Positions 33,901-42,806 of a stretch of 64,000 nt of DNA are shown here, piece after piece (the first letter of the stretch is position 1; each line of letters opens with the position of its first letter). This DNA is from Fragum whitleyi (taxonomy: Eukaryota > Mollusca > Bivalvia > Cardiida > Cardiidae): positions 49,149,258 through 49,213,257 of the forward strand of contig OX411552.1 of the NCBI GenBank assembly GCA_948146395.1. The letters run 5' to 3'. The position numbers and the translations under genes were made by a program. The notes below the pieces were generated by a model. It was not told where the DNA came from and made no database searches. It saw only the letters and a list, made by a program, of their open reading frames with translations.

Positions 33901-34285
33901 TTTTGAAAAAAGTCTCAAATACGTAGAGCCTTACCAATTGAATATGAAATGGTTTGAGGATAAAGGTGTGATACCTACCATGCATCGTGATGAAAACGTT
34001 TGCAAAACTTTTGAGAAATGTGAACCTGCTTTGCACATGCATTCATGTGCAAAGTAGGATACAATTTCTGAACATTCGAAATCTATTTGCATCTTGAACT
34101 CAGGGAAGACGATAAACAATTTAAATTTTATATAAAAGATCACTAATTCCTATTTATTTGACGATATAATTTTCCGTATCATTTTGTACTTTCAGATGGC
34201 TTTGAGAACTCACCGTAAAACTTGGCAGCAGATGAAGATTAGTCATAAAATGGCGAATCAATGGCAGATGATGGAAGCTGTATAA
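24942..34285 (+). CDS. CCDC113: CCDC113 / CFAP263 axonemal coiled-coil protein (8 coding exons)
   Basis: Exons: 24942-25057, 26528-26828, 27729-27884, 28685-28765, 29339-29494, 30198-30305, 31785-31940, 34196-34285. All junctions are AG/GT; total 1164 nt gives 387 aa plus stop, close to the ~377 aa of vertebrate CCDC113. Recognisable family segments are TETQMFEKYLKRVEPKD, KRSKSRSS with LTAEQK, EKLRLKNSTLKVQKKK, EVDFNQLKIENQQ, GNTLQVLNTYK, SWERKVEIAD and HRKTWQQMK. The C-terminal half is the CCDC113/CCDC96 coiled coil. CCDC113 pairs with CCDC96 (CFAP184) near radial spoke 3 and the nexin-dynein regulatory complex in motile cilia, and is also reported at centriolar satellites. All exons after the second are phase 0, which makes exon swapping possible. 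Confidence 0.95.
25275..26000 (-). repeat. Cluster of four tRNA-like SINE modules (minus strand)
   Basis: tRNA-like heads at 25309-25380, 25540-25613, 25671-25740 and 25903-25970 (complement). The second has a near-standard A box (TTAGCTCAGTTTGTAGAGC) and B box (GGGTTTGAGTTC). Each is bordered by AAAGTTGTG-type and TGGTCATGAGTCTACCC-type sequence. Modules 1 and 3 carry a longer spacer (CCAATTG, CCGAACCCAG/CCAAACCCAG, TCTGTTTA-like), modules 2 and 4 a short one. The heads are decayed. Located in CCDC113 intron 1. Confidence 0.75.
25978..26069 (+). repeat. Short tandem duplication (~46 bp x2)
   Basis: GAGTCTACCCTTTTTCGATC followed by ACTACAGAACTAAGRAATCACTCTAA appears twice in a row with a single base difference. 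It begins at the 3' edge of the fourth SINE module. Confidence 0.85.
31521..31745. mobile_element. GAGCCTGTG-family MITE, copy 3
   Basis: GTGTGTGACATTTCC at the left and GGAAATATGTCACGCACATGCTC at the right are inverted; core CTGCACAGACTG and TGCGCACATG. It ends ~40 bp before the acceptor of CCDC113 exon 7. Confidence 0.6.
32937..33083 (+). CDS. CCDC113: Possible alternative last exon of CCDC113
   Basis: A pyrimidine-rich tract and TTTTAG precede an open frame that is in phase with exon 7 (phase 0) and runs 48 codons to TGA at 33081-33083. It would replace the conserved 29-residue end with a Lys/Gly/Asp-rich tail ending QGGDGD, giving 406 aa. No matching segment in CCDC113 of other animals is known to me. 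It may be a real isoform or a chance frame. Confidence 0.35.
   Translation, partial: GEQNTGIGISFVGMLKLNPLDISILKRKGEKTGNSKKQPDKIQGGDGD
33594..33812. mobile_element. MITE with GGGGCC ends, copy 2
   Basis: Matches 20087-20300 (TTCTGTCTTGCAAGATTC, TATTTAGTTACTACCATAGAAGCAA); left end mutated, right end CAGGCCCCAGG. Confidence 0.7.
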
Positions 34286-34327
34286 TAATTATAGACTTTC
34301 TAAGTTAATTTCTCGATGATTTACTTC

Positions 34328-34376
34328 GAAAACCTTGTAACTACAACTTGAACAAGCTGTAGTTATTAGATTTTGG
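34328..34376. repeat. Fold-back repeat in CCDC113 3' UTR
   Basis: Arms TAACTACAACTTG and CAAGCTGTAGTTA pair around a short loop. Related hairpins occur at ~20438-20465 and ~54790-54830, so this is a dispersed small inverted-repeat element that ended up inside the transcript. Confidence 0.5.
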
Positions 34377-34537
34377 ATGTTAATCATTTTGTTTGTTGAT
34401 TGTACAAGATGCATTCATGTGTCTTTTAAATTGTTGAAAGTAAAGTTATAAACATTCTCAAATATTGGATATTCTATAAAAGGGAACAATGTTTTACTAC
34501 AGAATAATCCTTTTAAATGTTAATTGTAAATATGTGT

Positions 34538-34543
34538 AATAAA
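34538..34543 (+). terminator. Polyadenylation signal of CCDC113
   Basis: AATAAA lies ~250 nt after the stop codon, followed by a T/G-rich stretch (TTTGTATTTGTTGTTTTTTT-like), the expected downstream element. Confidence 0.6.
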
Positions 34544-34617
34544 ATTGATTGATTTGTATTTGTTGTTTTTTTCTGAAGAATTGTTCATTTTACCATCTGT
34601 TCAACAAAAATGTATTG

Positions 34618-35180
34618 TTTATTAGCTCCTAATTTAAATAAGGGTTTTCTTCAAGCTAGTTTAAGGTCACTCACAATTAATGTTACTTAACATTTAACCT
34701 TCCCGTTTTTAGATCCACTGACCCAAGGCCAGGTGCTATTGTCATGTATTCGTGTACCCGGTGCATAAACTCTTCTTTAAAATATATATTCTCTGAAATT
34801 AAAAAGGCCACTTTTAACCAAACTTGGCAGAAATGTTCCTTAGGTGACCCTCTTTCTCAATGTTACATGTATATTGTCTTGGCAGGGATGGACTTAATAT
34901 CACTTTAAATATCTTCTCCTCCCATTTATTGGCTAATTTCAAGGAGACTTTGCATGGCTTCACTTTAAATGAGCCCTAAATATGGACATGAATTCACTTT
35001 AAAACCATTAAAAGACTTCTACACCCTTACAGTAGGGCCAATTTCAACAAAACTTGCCATGGAAGTTCCCGTGTGACTATGTACCGAACTTATTAGATTT
35101 CTGTTTCGCGGAATATCACATGTACAAATCTGGAATTGTTAAAGCCAGTAGAGCGATTCAGGCCTTCTTAGACCTCTTGT
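34618..35180 (+). mobile_element. Possible rolling-circle-like element
   Basis: Starts TTTATTAGCTCCTAA, contains two or three diverged units with GGCCA...TTTCAA/TTAACCAAACTTG phrases and ends GGCCTTCTTAGACCTCTTGT. The terminal hairpin is weak. Confidence 0.4.
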
Positions 35181-35379
35181 CATTGAACCATCACTAGATC
35201 CATTATATTGAAAACCTGCCAGATATGATCAAGTGAATGGGGAACATGCATGTTTTTTTTTCATGGTTGTTCATGTATCATTTGCCTACATAACCCATCG
35301 CAGCATTCCTGACAGGAATATGCCCTGCATTCAGAATGACCAAACAGTGCAAACTGTTTCCAAATTTTATCCTGCTGTG

Positions 35380-36660
35380 CACGTACATTTACGTGCGAAG
35401 CGGGGTAAAATTGGCGAACAGTTTACTCCGTTGTGTCATCCTGAACGCTGGTTGGTTGTTACGGGGATATTGCAAGGATACGGTGCGGAGCTAATGAGGC
35501 GGCCTCTAAATGGTTGAATCCGCCGTGAAAATTATTAACCATTATTTGTCATTTTAAAAACTTGTCTGCTCCGCGTTAAAGCAAAATAGATTGCGAACGT
35601 CTAAGAATTGTTCCCCGCCTTGCCTATGAGTAAACGCTTAAAGCGGTAAACCATTTCTTAAAAGTTTCGTGATATATTTTAATATTGAACGCAAGGTAGG
35701 GCTTCTAGATTTTTAAGTTGATTGCTTGGGTTTTAGTCCTGAGATAACTTCAATCGGGAATCACTAGACATCTTTTGCATGAGATATGTGATAATAATTT
35801 GTTTGAGATAGAAGATCGAACAAATGGTACGTTGTTGTTAAACTATCTTACCATCGTTTCTACAGCTTTTAAAATGACTGTAGTTACCATGTTTGGATCC
35901 TCTTTCGACAATTTTGATTTTCTGAAAAGCATTACATTAGTTGGACAGTTTTCTTACAGTTTTGCATCGGCGTCATTTCATAAATATTTCTCTTACACCC
36001 AAAATAGAGCTGAAGGGCCTATCACAGTAGACGGCGAATACACCGCGCTTTAAAGGACTTTTCAGGTCGTAGTGGGTTCGCCGGAAATCATTCAACCTTT
36101 TTTTTAGTTCATAGCGATTTCATGGTGCTCCTACAACGCTCCCGTGACGATTCTTCCGCGCTTAGACTACTGCAATGACTTGATTTCCTACTGCGAATAA
36201 CTACGCTCATATGGTACTTTTTTTACTGATAGAGATGCTACAGCGATTGCTCTGCGTTCTCGTTGTGAGTCTACTGCGTTCTCGCGGCGAGTTTTCTGCA
36301 AACGGGCGACTGGGATCTTTTTAAAGTTGTTTATCCCAATTTGTTTGTTCGGTCTTTTTGAAGTGTCAATAAGCCTGCTAGGCGAAGGAAAGGACAAGTC
36401 ACTTGCAAAATCCGCAAGAGAAAAGGCCATAAGAATAATCTGCACTATAACAACATCACCTTGAAGCGTAATGTTAATCGCATAAATTTCAGTATAGTCG
36501 CAGTACAAGGACACCAATTCCTTTCGTTGGCCTTTTTTACTGTGATGTGGTGCTGTTACGGCTCTTTTTCGGTGATTTTGGCGATCATACAATGTTCCCA
36601 CTGCAGGCGCCATACACTCCTGCTGTGATATGGGCGATATCACGACGTTTTCACTTCGCT
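35380..36660. other. CpG-richer block with a 151-codon minus-strand frame (36643-36188)
   Basis: This block has clearly more CG dinucleotides than its flanks. The minus frame 36643-36188 is open, basic and protein-like (QNHRKRAVTAP, DTSKRPNKQIGINNF, ENAVDSQRERRAI). The opposite strand is also open over part of it with GLFEVSISLLGEGKD. I recognise no domain. A transposon-derived or multicopy sequence is my guess; no start signal or intron supports a gene. Confidence 0.3.
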
Positions 36661-37250
36661 CTGGAAATTTTCAGAGTGCATTGCATTTTCTAGTATGAAA
36701 GGCCTTCAATCTAGCTTCTATTTTTTCTTATAAGGATGCACGTATTGTGTATCTCTTGAATAATTTTTGTCTAAAGCGACCAATTTCAGTAGGCCAACGT
36801 AAGAGTTTTGTATAGTTGAATCAGAAAAAAAGACAAGAACTGATTATATATTTACAATTTTTAATGCATTTTATTCATATTTCACAACACGCAGAAAACA
36901 AAATGTCTGTGCAGTTTCAAAAATATACAAGTGATAGATGGTTTATTAAACCTAATAAAATACACATTTGGGCGTTGAACCCCTATGTGTGCAAACCTGA
37001 GTTTTAATGACAGTGACGGAATTTATCTTGTATAGAAGGCTTTGGCAGGCAGTACAGATAAAGATCAGCCTGCACAGACGTGCAGTCTGATCTTAGCCTA
37101 CCCTGCCCGCACTCTACTCTATTTTTGTTTATAAACATTGATTCAGATTGGTTGAAAGATCCCAAAATTCAGAAATTTGTTTGAACCAAAATTTGAATTT
37201 AACTATTTAAAGGGTTTAAACGTCCATGAACTACGGAAACCCAAGTTTAG

Positions 37251-38452
37251 ATGTGACCCGTCACGCGAAAAATGACCATCTCGGAACTTATTAAGATGAA
37301 CATTTGAAAAAGAGATTGGGACCAGCATGGATCAACCAAAGGTCATTCTAAACACAGAAAAGAAGAGCCATGTCGGACATGGCCATCCCCCGCCGTAAAA
37401 GCTTGATAGTAAAACTGAAGCCTAATATATAAAGGATTATTTTGAACTTTAAGAAATTAACCCCCTATAAAATCAAAGTGTCAATAATAACAAAGGGCAA
37501 TAACTCCAAAATTATTCAAGCAAGAGTTGTAACTATTATGCATTGAACTTCTCCTCCGTGAGTTCTATTCACCCATAAAGTTTCAAGTTGATAGCTGTTA
37601 TACTTTTGGAGATTTGCTCCGGACAAAATCTAAGTATCAATAGTATCAAAGGGCAATAACTCCAAAATCATGCAAGCAAGAGTTGTAGTTCCTGTGCACT
37701 GCACTTCTCCTTCATGAGATCTATCCATCCATAAAGTTTCAAGTTGATAGCTGTTATACTTTTGGAGATTTGCTCCGGACAAAATCTAAGTATCAATAGT
37801 ATCAAAGGGCAATAACTCCAAAATCATGCAAGCAAGAGTTGTAGTTCCTGTGCACTGCACTTCTCCTTCATGAGATCTATCCATCCATAAAGTTTCAAGT
37901 TGATAGCTATTATACTTTAGGAACTATGCTCCGGACAAAATCTAAGTATTAAAAATAACAAAGGGCAATAACTCCAAAATTATGCAAGCAAGAGTTGTAG
38001 TTCTTGTGCACTGCACTTCTCCTTCATGAGATCTATCCACCCATACAGTTTCAAGTTGATAGCTATTATACTTTAGGAGATATGCTCCGGACAAAATTTA
38101 AGTATTAAAAATAACAAAGGGCAATTACTCCAAATTTATGCAAGCAATAGTTGTAGTTCTTGTGCACTGCACTTCTCCTTTATGAGATCTATCCACCCAT
38201 AAAGTTTCAAGTTGATAGCTATTATACTTTAGGGGATATGCTCCGGACAAGTTTAGTGACGGAACCTGGGAATGACGGAATGACAGAATGACGGACGGAG
38301 ACCTTTACTATATCCCCTCGCCGAAAACGGCGGGGGATAATAAGCATATTGCGAAAAGTTTCGATCAGGTCAGTCTGCGCAGTACGCGCAGTCTGACTTG
38401 GGTAGACACTTTACGCACTACCCAGATGGTCACTTCTCGAGTGACGGGTCAG
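37251..38452. mobile_element. MITE with GTGACCCGTCACG ends, split by another element
   Basis: Left end ATGTGACCCGTCACGCGAAAAATGACCATCT and right end AGATGGTCACTTCTCGAGTGACGGGTCA are inverted. The core hairpin GTCTGCGCAG-TACG-CGCAGTCTGAC lies at ~38372-38398. About 985 bp at 37359-38343 is foreign and has its own ends. Unsplit relatives: 41548-41814, partial 40806-41040 and 44201-44395. Confidence 0.8.
37359..38343 (-). mobile_element. Rolling-circle-like element nested in a MITE, five ~157-bp units
   Basis: Read on the minus strand: start TTATTATCCCCCGCCG-TTTT-CGGCGAGGGGATA, a GACGGA microsatellite-like stretch, five tandem units (AAAGGGCAATAACTCC on the plus strand near 37491, 37647, 37804, 37962, 38117), then CGGCGGGGGAT, the hairpin GCCATGTC-C-GACATGGC (37367-37383) and TCTTCTTTT. 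Units 2 and 3 are nearly identical. The unit is the same as in the 939-1990 element. Confidence 0.75.
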
Positions 38453-39683
38453 ATATATATAATTTAAATTAGGTGTCTTATTTGTTATCAAACTGAGTAA
38501 TAAGCGCTTACAAAGATTTTTCCGGTATCATGGCCAGTGAAATGTACAATAGTTCTAAATCAAAATGCTGAGAATTGTGGAATGAGTGAAAAAGTTTGTA
38601 CATAAAAGAAATATACACTGTTGATAATACTGTCAAATAATCGAATGTTTGTTGTATTGATGATATGACAACAAATAGCGATATGTAAGGCGAAGACCAA
38701 CACTAGATCTATCAGCGCGCAAAAATTAGACAAGGAAATGTTATAAATTTGAACGCTTCAATACCCTGCATTCGTTCATTTATACACAAAGAAAAAATAG
38801 TATTTCAACATCTAAATGCAGCAATAATAAATTCAGTACGAATAATCAATTAAAACGTCTTCTTTTTATAATGGCCATAAAATGCATGAAATCGCAGCAT
38901 ATGAAAAAAGTCTTGTTTTTCAGTTTTATTACCAATTATAAGACCAAATGAAAATGGTTTCTTGTGCACGTTACCACAATGTGACAATTCATTTTTGTTC
39001 AAAGCTACTTTGTTGAAAATCGGATGTTTCAATTCTTTTTTCTTTGTGTATATTTTATTGAATGTTTTAATACCTAGCAGTATAAAATTGGAATACTGCA
39101 TAATTCAATGTTTATGTAACTCAAACACAATGCATGAAACAATAAAAGCACCATGGACGTTATGTGATCAAATACAAGAATGCCAAATGAGATACGAAAT
39201 ATGTACATTAATGTATCAGAAAAAAAATCGAATGATCAGTGCAGAACTTTTGTATTGGTGATATGATTTTGAATGACATATTGATTGATTCATTGAATGA
39301 TTTCAAAAATAAGTATATCCAGTCAGAAGTTTGTGACGTTTTCACTCTGCTAAAATCAAACTGTATTATTTCAGAATTAAACTTTGCAGCATATCATTTA
39401 TGCAATTCATAAGATTAGATAAAACATTAATAAGATATGGACATACATGTATTTACAAGAAATAATATCATAATTATTTGAAGGCACTGAAATTTGGAAA
39501 AGTAAAAAAAAAACATAAATAGATCTATCCACTTTATATTATAAGTATACAAATATCCGCGTGAAAACATATCATATGATTTTAAAGATATCACATGGAT
39601 TCTTTTAGAACAATAAAATAATGCGGTTATTTTCTGTTAGAAACATCGACGAAAACAAAGCAAATAGAGGTTATAAGATAAAT

Positions 39684-39829
39684 ATGATGCGTACTTAGTG
39701 CATTGAATGACACAATATCTAACTCGGTTTTGGGAATTGAAAATTGTCTCGACAGAGCCTCGACAATTATCAATTCCCCTAACCTCGTTAGATATTTTCT
39801 TCATAAAAACACTAAGTACGCATTATATA
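39684..39829. repeat. Long fold-back element, copy 1
   Basis: GATGCGTACTTAGTG...AATATCTAACTCGG...GGGAATTGAAAATTGTCTCG is inverted in the second half; the loop is ACAGAG followed by CCTCG. A second copy at 53627-53782 shares the outer arms. Confidence 0.8.
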
Positions 39830-40135
39830 TAAATGCAATACGCTTAAGTTTAAGTTTATGCTATCGCAGCAGGTTAACCTTATCATGGTTTTAATATTTT
39901 TTGATCATCGCAGATGAAGCTTATGGCCAAACTAACAACTCCTCGCCAGACAACGTTACGAAAGACAACTTAGAACTGCTTTCTGGTGCAAAACTAAATG
40001 CAACGGTCTTGAGTTAATAGTGATTTGATTTCTTCCAGAAGCCTGTAGAATATTGCTTGGATATTTTTCAATCATATTTCATCACGAATAGAACGAGTAA
40101 AGACTAGAATTGCACGCAAGGAATTGATATAAATC

Positions 40136-40357
40136 TATTGATTGATGGAATGGGGTTTAACGCCGCTTTCAACAATGTTTCAGTTATATTGCGGCGGGTG
40201 GAGCTCCTATCAATTGATTCCTGGTATTTCTCTCGACAGTATTACCATTACATCCTTTCCAAGCCTCAAGCTGCTATCTCACATAGGTCTACGATTATCA
40301 ACCCATTGGTGAGAGACAAATAGTCGGGAAGGATGAAAGCCGCCGTCGGGGATCGGA
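40136..40357 (-). repeat. SINE (tRNA-Asp family), minus strand, head truncated
   Basis: The complement matches the 19451-19730 body; TTGATTGATGGAATGGGG is the inverted tail and GCCGCCGTCGGGGATCGGA the remains of the B-box half of the tRNA head. Confidence 0.85.
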
Positions 40358-40715
40358 CATAGATCTTACATATTATCAGTGTTATCAGTATTCACAGTAT
40401 TCGAAGATATTTAGTAAAACATGTTAACAATTGAATTTTCTTATTCATAAACTAAGATCTGTAGAAACGAGAATGCTCACACTATCCAAATAAAATTTGT
40501 GATCGGCCACACGAGTACACGAGACAATATTTAAACTCCGTCACAAAAAATGTTTGGGAAAGAGATTGTATCCAGCAGCAGAGGTCAACTAGATGTAGCA
40601 AATTAGAAATTCAACATATTCCTGAAGTTACGTGTCGAATGATAATTCTTCAATAAGAAATCTTCGAAAATGCGTAACTTTTTTTTTTACCTTGGTCAGA
40701 CTGAGTGACTTTACC

Positions 40716-40737
40716 GGGGGGGGGGGGGGGGGGGGGG
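40716..40737 (+). repeat. G22 homopolymer
   Basis: Twenty-two consecutive G residues between TTTACC and TTATCAG. Length may be inaccurate in the assembly. Shorter C/G runs occur at 3640-3649, 8651-8665 and 8923-8940. Confidence 0.9.
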
Positions 40738-40805
40738 TTATCAGCGCATGAATGATAAGTTCCTATGACCATATAGACAGTAACAACTGCTTCATGCTAT
40801 ATCAG

Positions 40806-41040
40806 CGATTTGTGACCTGTCACGCCAAACACGCAAATCTTGGAACTTCTTCAACTAGTTATTCCAGTAATTTGAAAAAGCGATCGGATCAAGCAGACGA
40901 CAATATGAGGCTATGTTTCAGAAATAATTTTGAATGAAGCTAAAATGATCCTTATATATACAGAAAATTGCATGGAAGCGAAACGTTTCGATGCAAGTCA
41001 GACTGATAGTCAGTCTGATAAGGATCGACAATTTTTCCTC
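40806..41040. mobile_element. GTGACCCGTCACG-family MITE, partial
   Basis: Left end TTTGTGACCTGTCACG and interior GAAAAAGCGATCGGATC, hairpin GTCAGACTGA-TAG-TCAGTCTGA; the right terminus is missing. Confidence 0.6.
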
Positions 41041-41547
41041 TTTTCAAAAATCCCTTTTGTCACATTGAATATAATGCTTAAGTAAGATTTTAATTGACCC
41101 GTCTTAATACATTGTATTTTGAAGCGTCTCTTGTTGAGGAATGTCAGAATAATGCTCTTTGTGTCACCGAGGTACCTGCCTTAATGTTCCTCGAAGACGG
41201 AATAAATATTTCTTTCTTAAAAGAGTTAACATTTTACTCTCATGTGAAATATCCTCTAAATGATCCTCGACGAAATTTGATTATCATTGAAAATTATTTT
41301 TAGATATCGTACATGGCTAAACAACGACATAAATATGGCATATTAAAGCCATACAATTGTAACTTACAATTTTTAAAGTGAGCTTACTGGCTGTAAATCA
41401 TTATCACAACATAATGATCGTCGGTGGAAATCTTGTATGAAATTGAAAATGCTTTTTATAAATACCATCGTATTTGGCCACATAACCTGGTAAATACGGC
41501 ACAAATAAGCCGTTTTTTTAAAATAACCAGGGACTCTCAATATACTA

Positions 41548-41814
41548 TATGTGACCCGTCACGGAAAAGGGGACCATCTGGGAACTCCGTAAAGTAAATA
41601 TTTGAAAAAGAGATTGGTTCTAGTACAGATCAATCAGAAGTCCCATTTCAAAAATTCTTACACAGGAAGGTAGATTGATTATTCTAGATTCAGAAAATTA
41701 GTAAAGTTTGAAAAGCTTCGACCCTAGTCAGTCTGCTCAATCCGAGCAGCCTGACTAGGATCGACACGTAACGCCCTACCAAGATGGTCCATTTTCGCGT
41801 GACGGGTCACATAT
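41548..41814. mobile_element. GTGACCCGTCACG-family MITE, complete
   Basis: ATATGTGACCCGTCACGGAAAA at the left and TTTTCGCGTGACGGGTCACATAT at the right; GGACCATCT/AGATGGTCC continues the inverted repeat to ~33 bp. Central hairpin GTCAGTCTGCTC/GAGCAGCCTGAC. TAT repeats flank both ends, so the exact target duplication cannot be told. Confidence 0.85.
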
Positions 41815-42296
41815 ATATTCATGGTCCGTATTTCTGTATTTCTGTAGCCAAGTGGCGATAAATAAGTCATGTTTAAGTAGCAAAATAAACGATCCATTCT
41901 CCAGACAAAAACTGCCTAAATGGCAATGAAATTGACAAAAGACTTTTGTTCCTTTTCTAAGAAAATGCAAAATTTCCTATTTATAAAACAAGAAAAAATG
42001 TTCTTAGCAAAAAGATTTCTAAAGATGCTTTGTACATGTTTATGTGTATGTTATGTCCCCCTCTTTTAACAAACCGGATTTATTATGCGATGCAAGTAAT
42101 TATGTGGGAAAACATCGACCGAGGGAAAAAGTCCTTGGTTCAATCAATTTTTCTCTTTTCCTTAATGTTTTCTACAATATTGTTTAGTCTTTTTTCAACT
42201 TCAAGGTATCTTAGATTTACGATTTTCTTAAATTTGATTAGTCTAGAATGTTTGGTTTTGTGCAATCTTGGTATCACAGCTTTAATTGCTTTATTT

Positions 42297-42456
42297 AGGT
42301 AGTAGACCCGTAATAGTTCCGCAACGTTTCAGATCTCATGAACTTTCACAATGTTGACCGAGGTTTCCTAATGAAAATCATTAGGAAACCTCGGTTAACA
42401 CTGTTAAAGCTCATTACTTTCGAAATTTTGCAGAACTATTACGGGTCCACTACCTT
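42297..42456. mobile_element. Inverted-repeat element (MITE) after the SLC6 stop
   Basis: Ends AGGTAGTAGACCCGTAATAG and its near-complement CTATTACGGGTCCACTACCT are inverted; inside are two inverted copies of CCGAGGTTTCCTAATG. It starts 54 nt past the stop, so it lies in the 3' UTR or just after it. A second copy is at 4228-4337. Confidence 0.75.
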
Positions 42457-42509
42457 AAAGTGACAACATTTAGACAGAATTTTCCTGGACAATGGATCAA
42501 ATACATGTT

Positions 42510-42806
42510 TTAAGTAAACGAGACATGTCCGTCATATTTTGAAGTGTCTCCATTAGGAATGTCCGAATAAGGCTCTACTGTTTGGCCCAGTTCTTCATTG
42601 TCCATGCTGCTCACAGACCGTATAAACTTGGCCGTGGACTGCGTGTGTCCGCCCATCTCGTCCTGCGCTTGTTTAGCATAGTTCCAGTTTAGGATGCGCA
42701 ACTTTCGCAAGATGGCGATCACTGGGATGCAGCCGATGGCCATGAATACCAAACAAAAGGCGATGATTCCGCCCCACAAGGGTAACGGCTTCTGGATGAC
42801 TTTGGC
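42510..42806 (-). CDS. SLC6 last exon: TM12 and C-terminal tail
   Basis: 99 codons including [16 protein letters not shown] leads into TM12; the tail is ~60 residues with Ser/Thr/Asp and an ending DGHVSFT. S-F-T resembles a class I PDZ ligand only loosely (x-S/T-x-hydrophobic is expected), so no binding claim is made. Confidence 0.9.
   Translation of the reverse strand, partial: AKVIQKPLPLWGGIIAFCLVFMAIGCIPVIAILRKLRILNWNYAKQAQDEMGGHTQSTAKFIRSVSSMDNEELGQTVEPYSDIPNGDTSKYDGHVSFT

Noticed and set aside
37490..38250. CRISPR array
   Set aside because: Regular repeats, but the units are contiguous ~157 bp satellites without unique spacers, in an animal genome with no cas genes.
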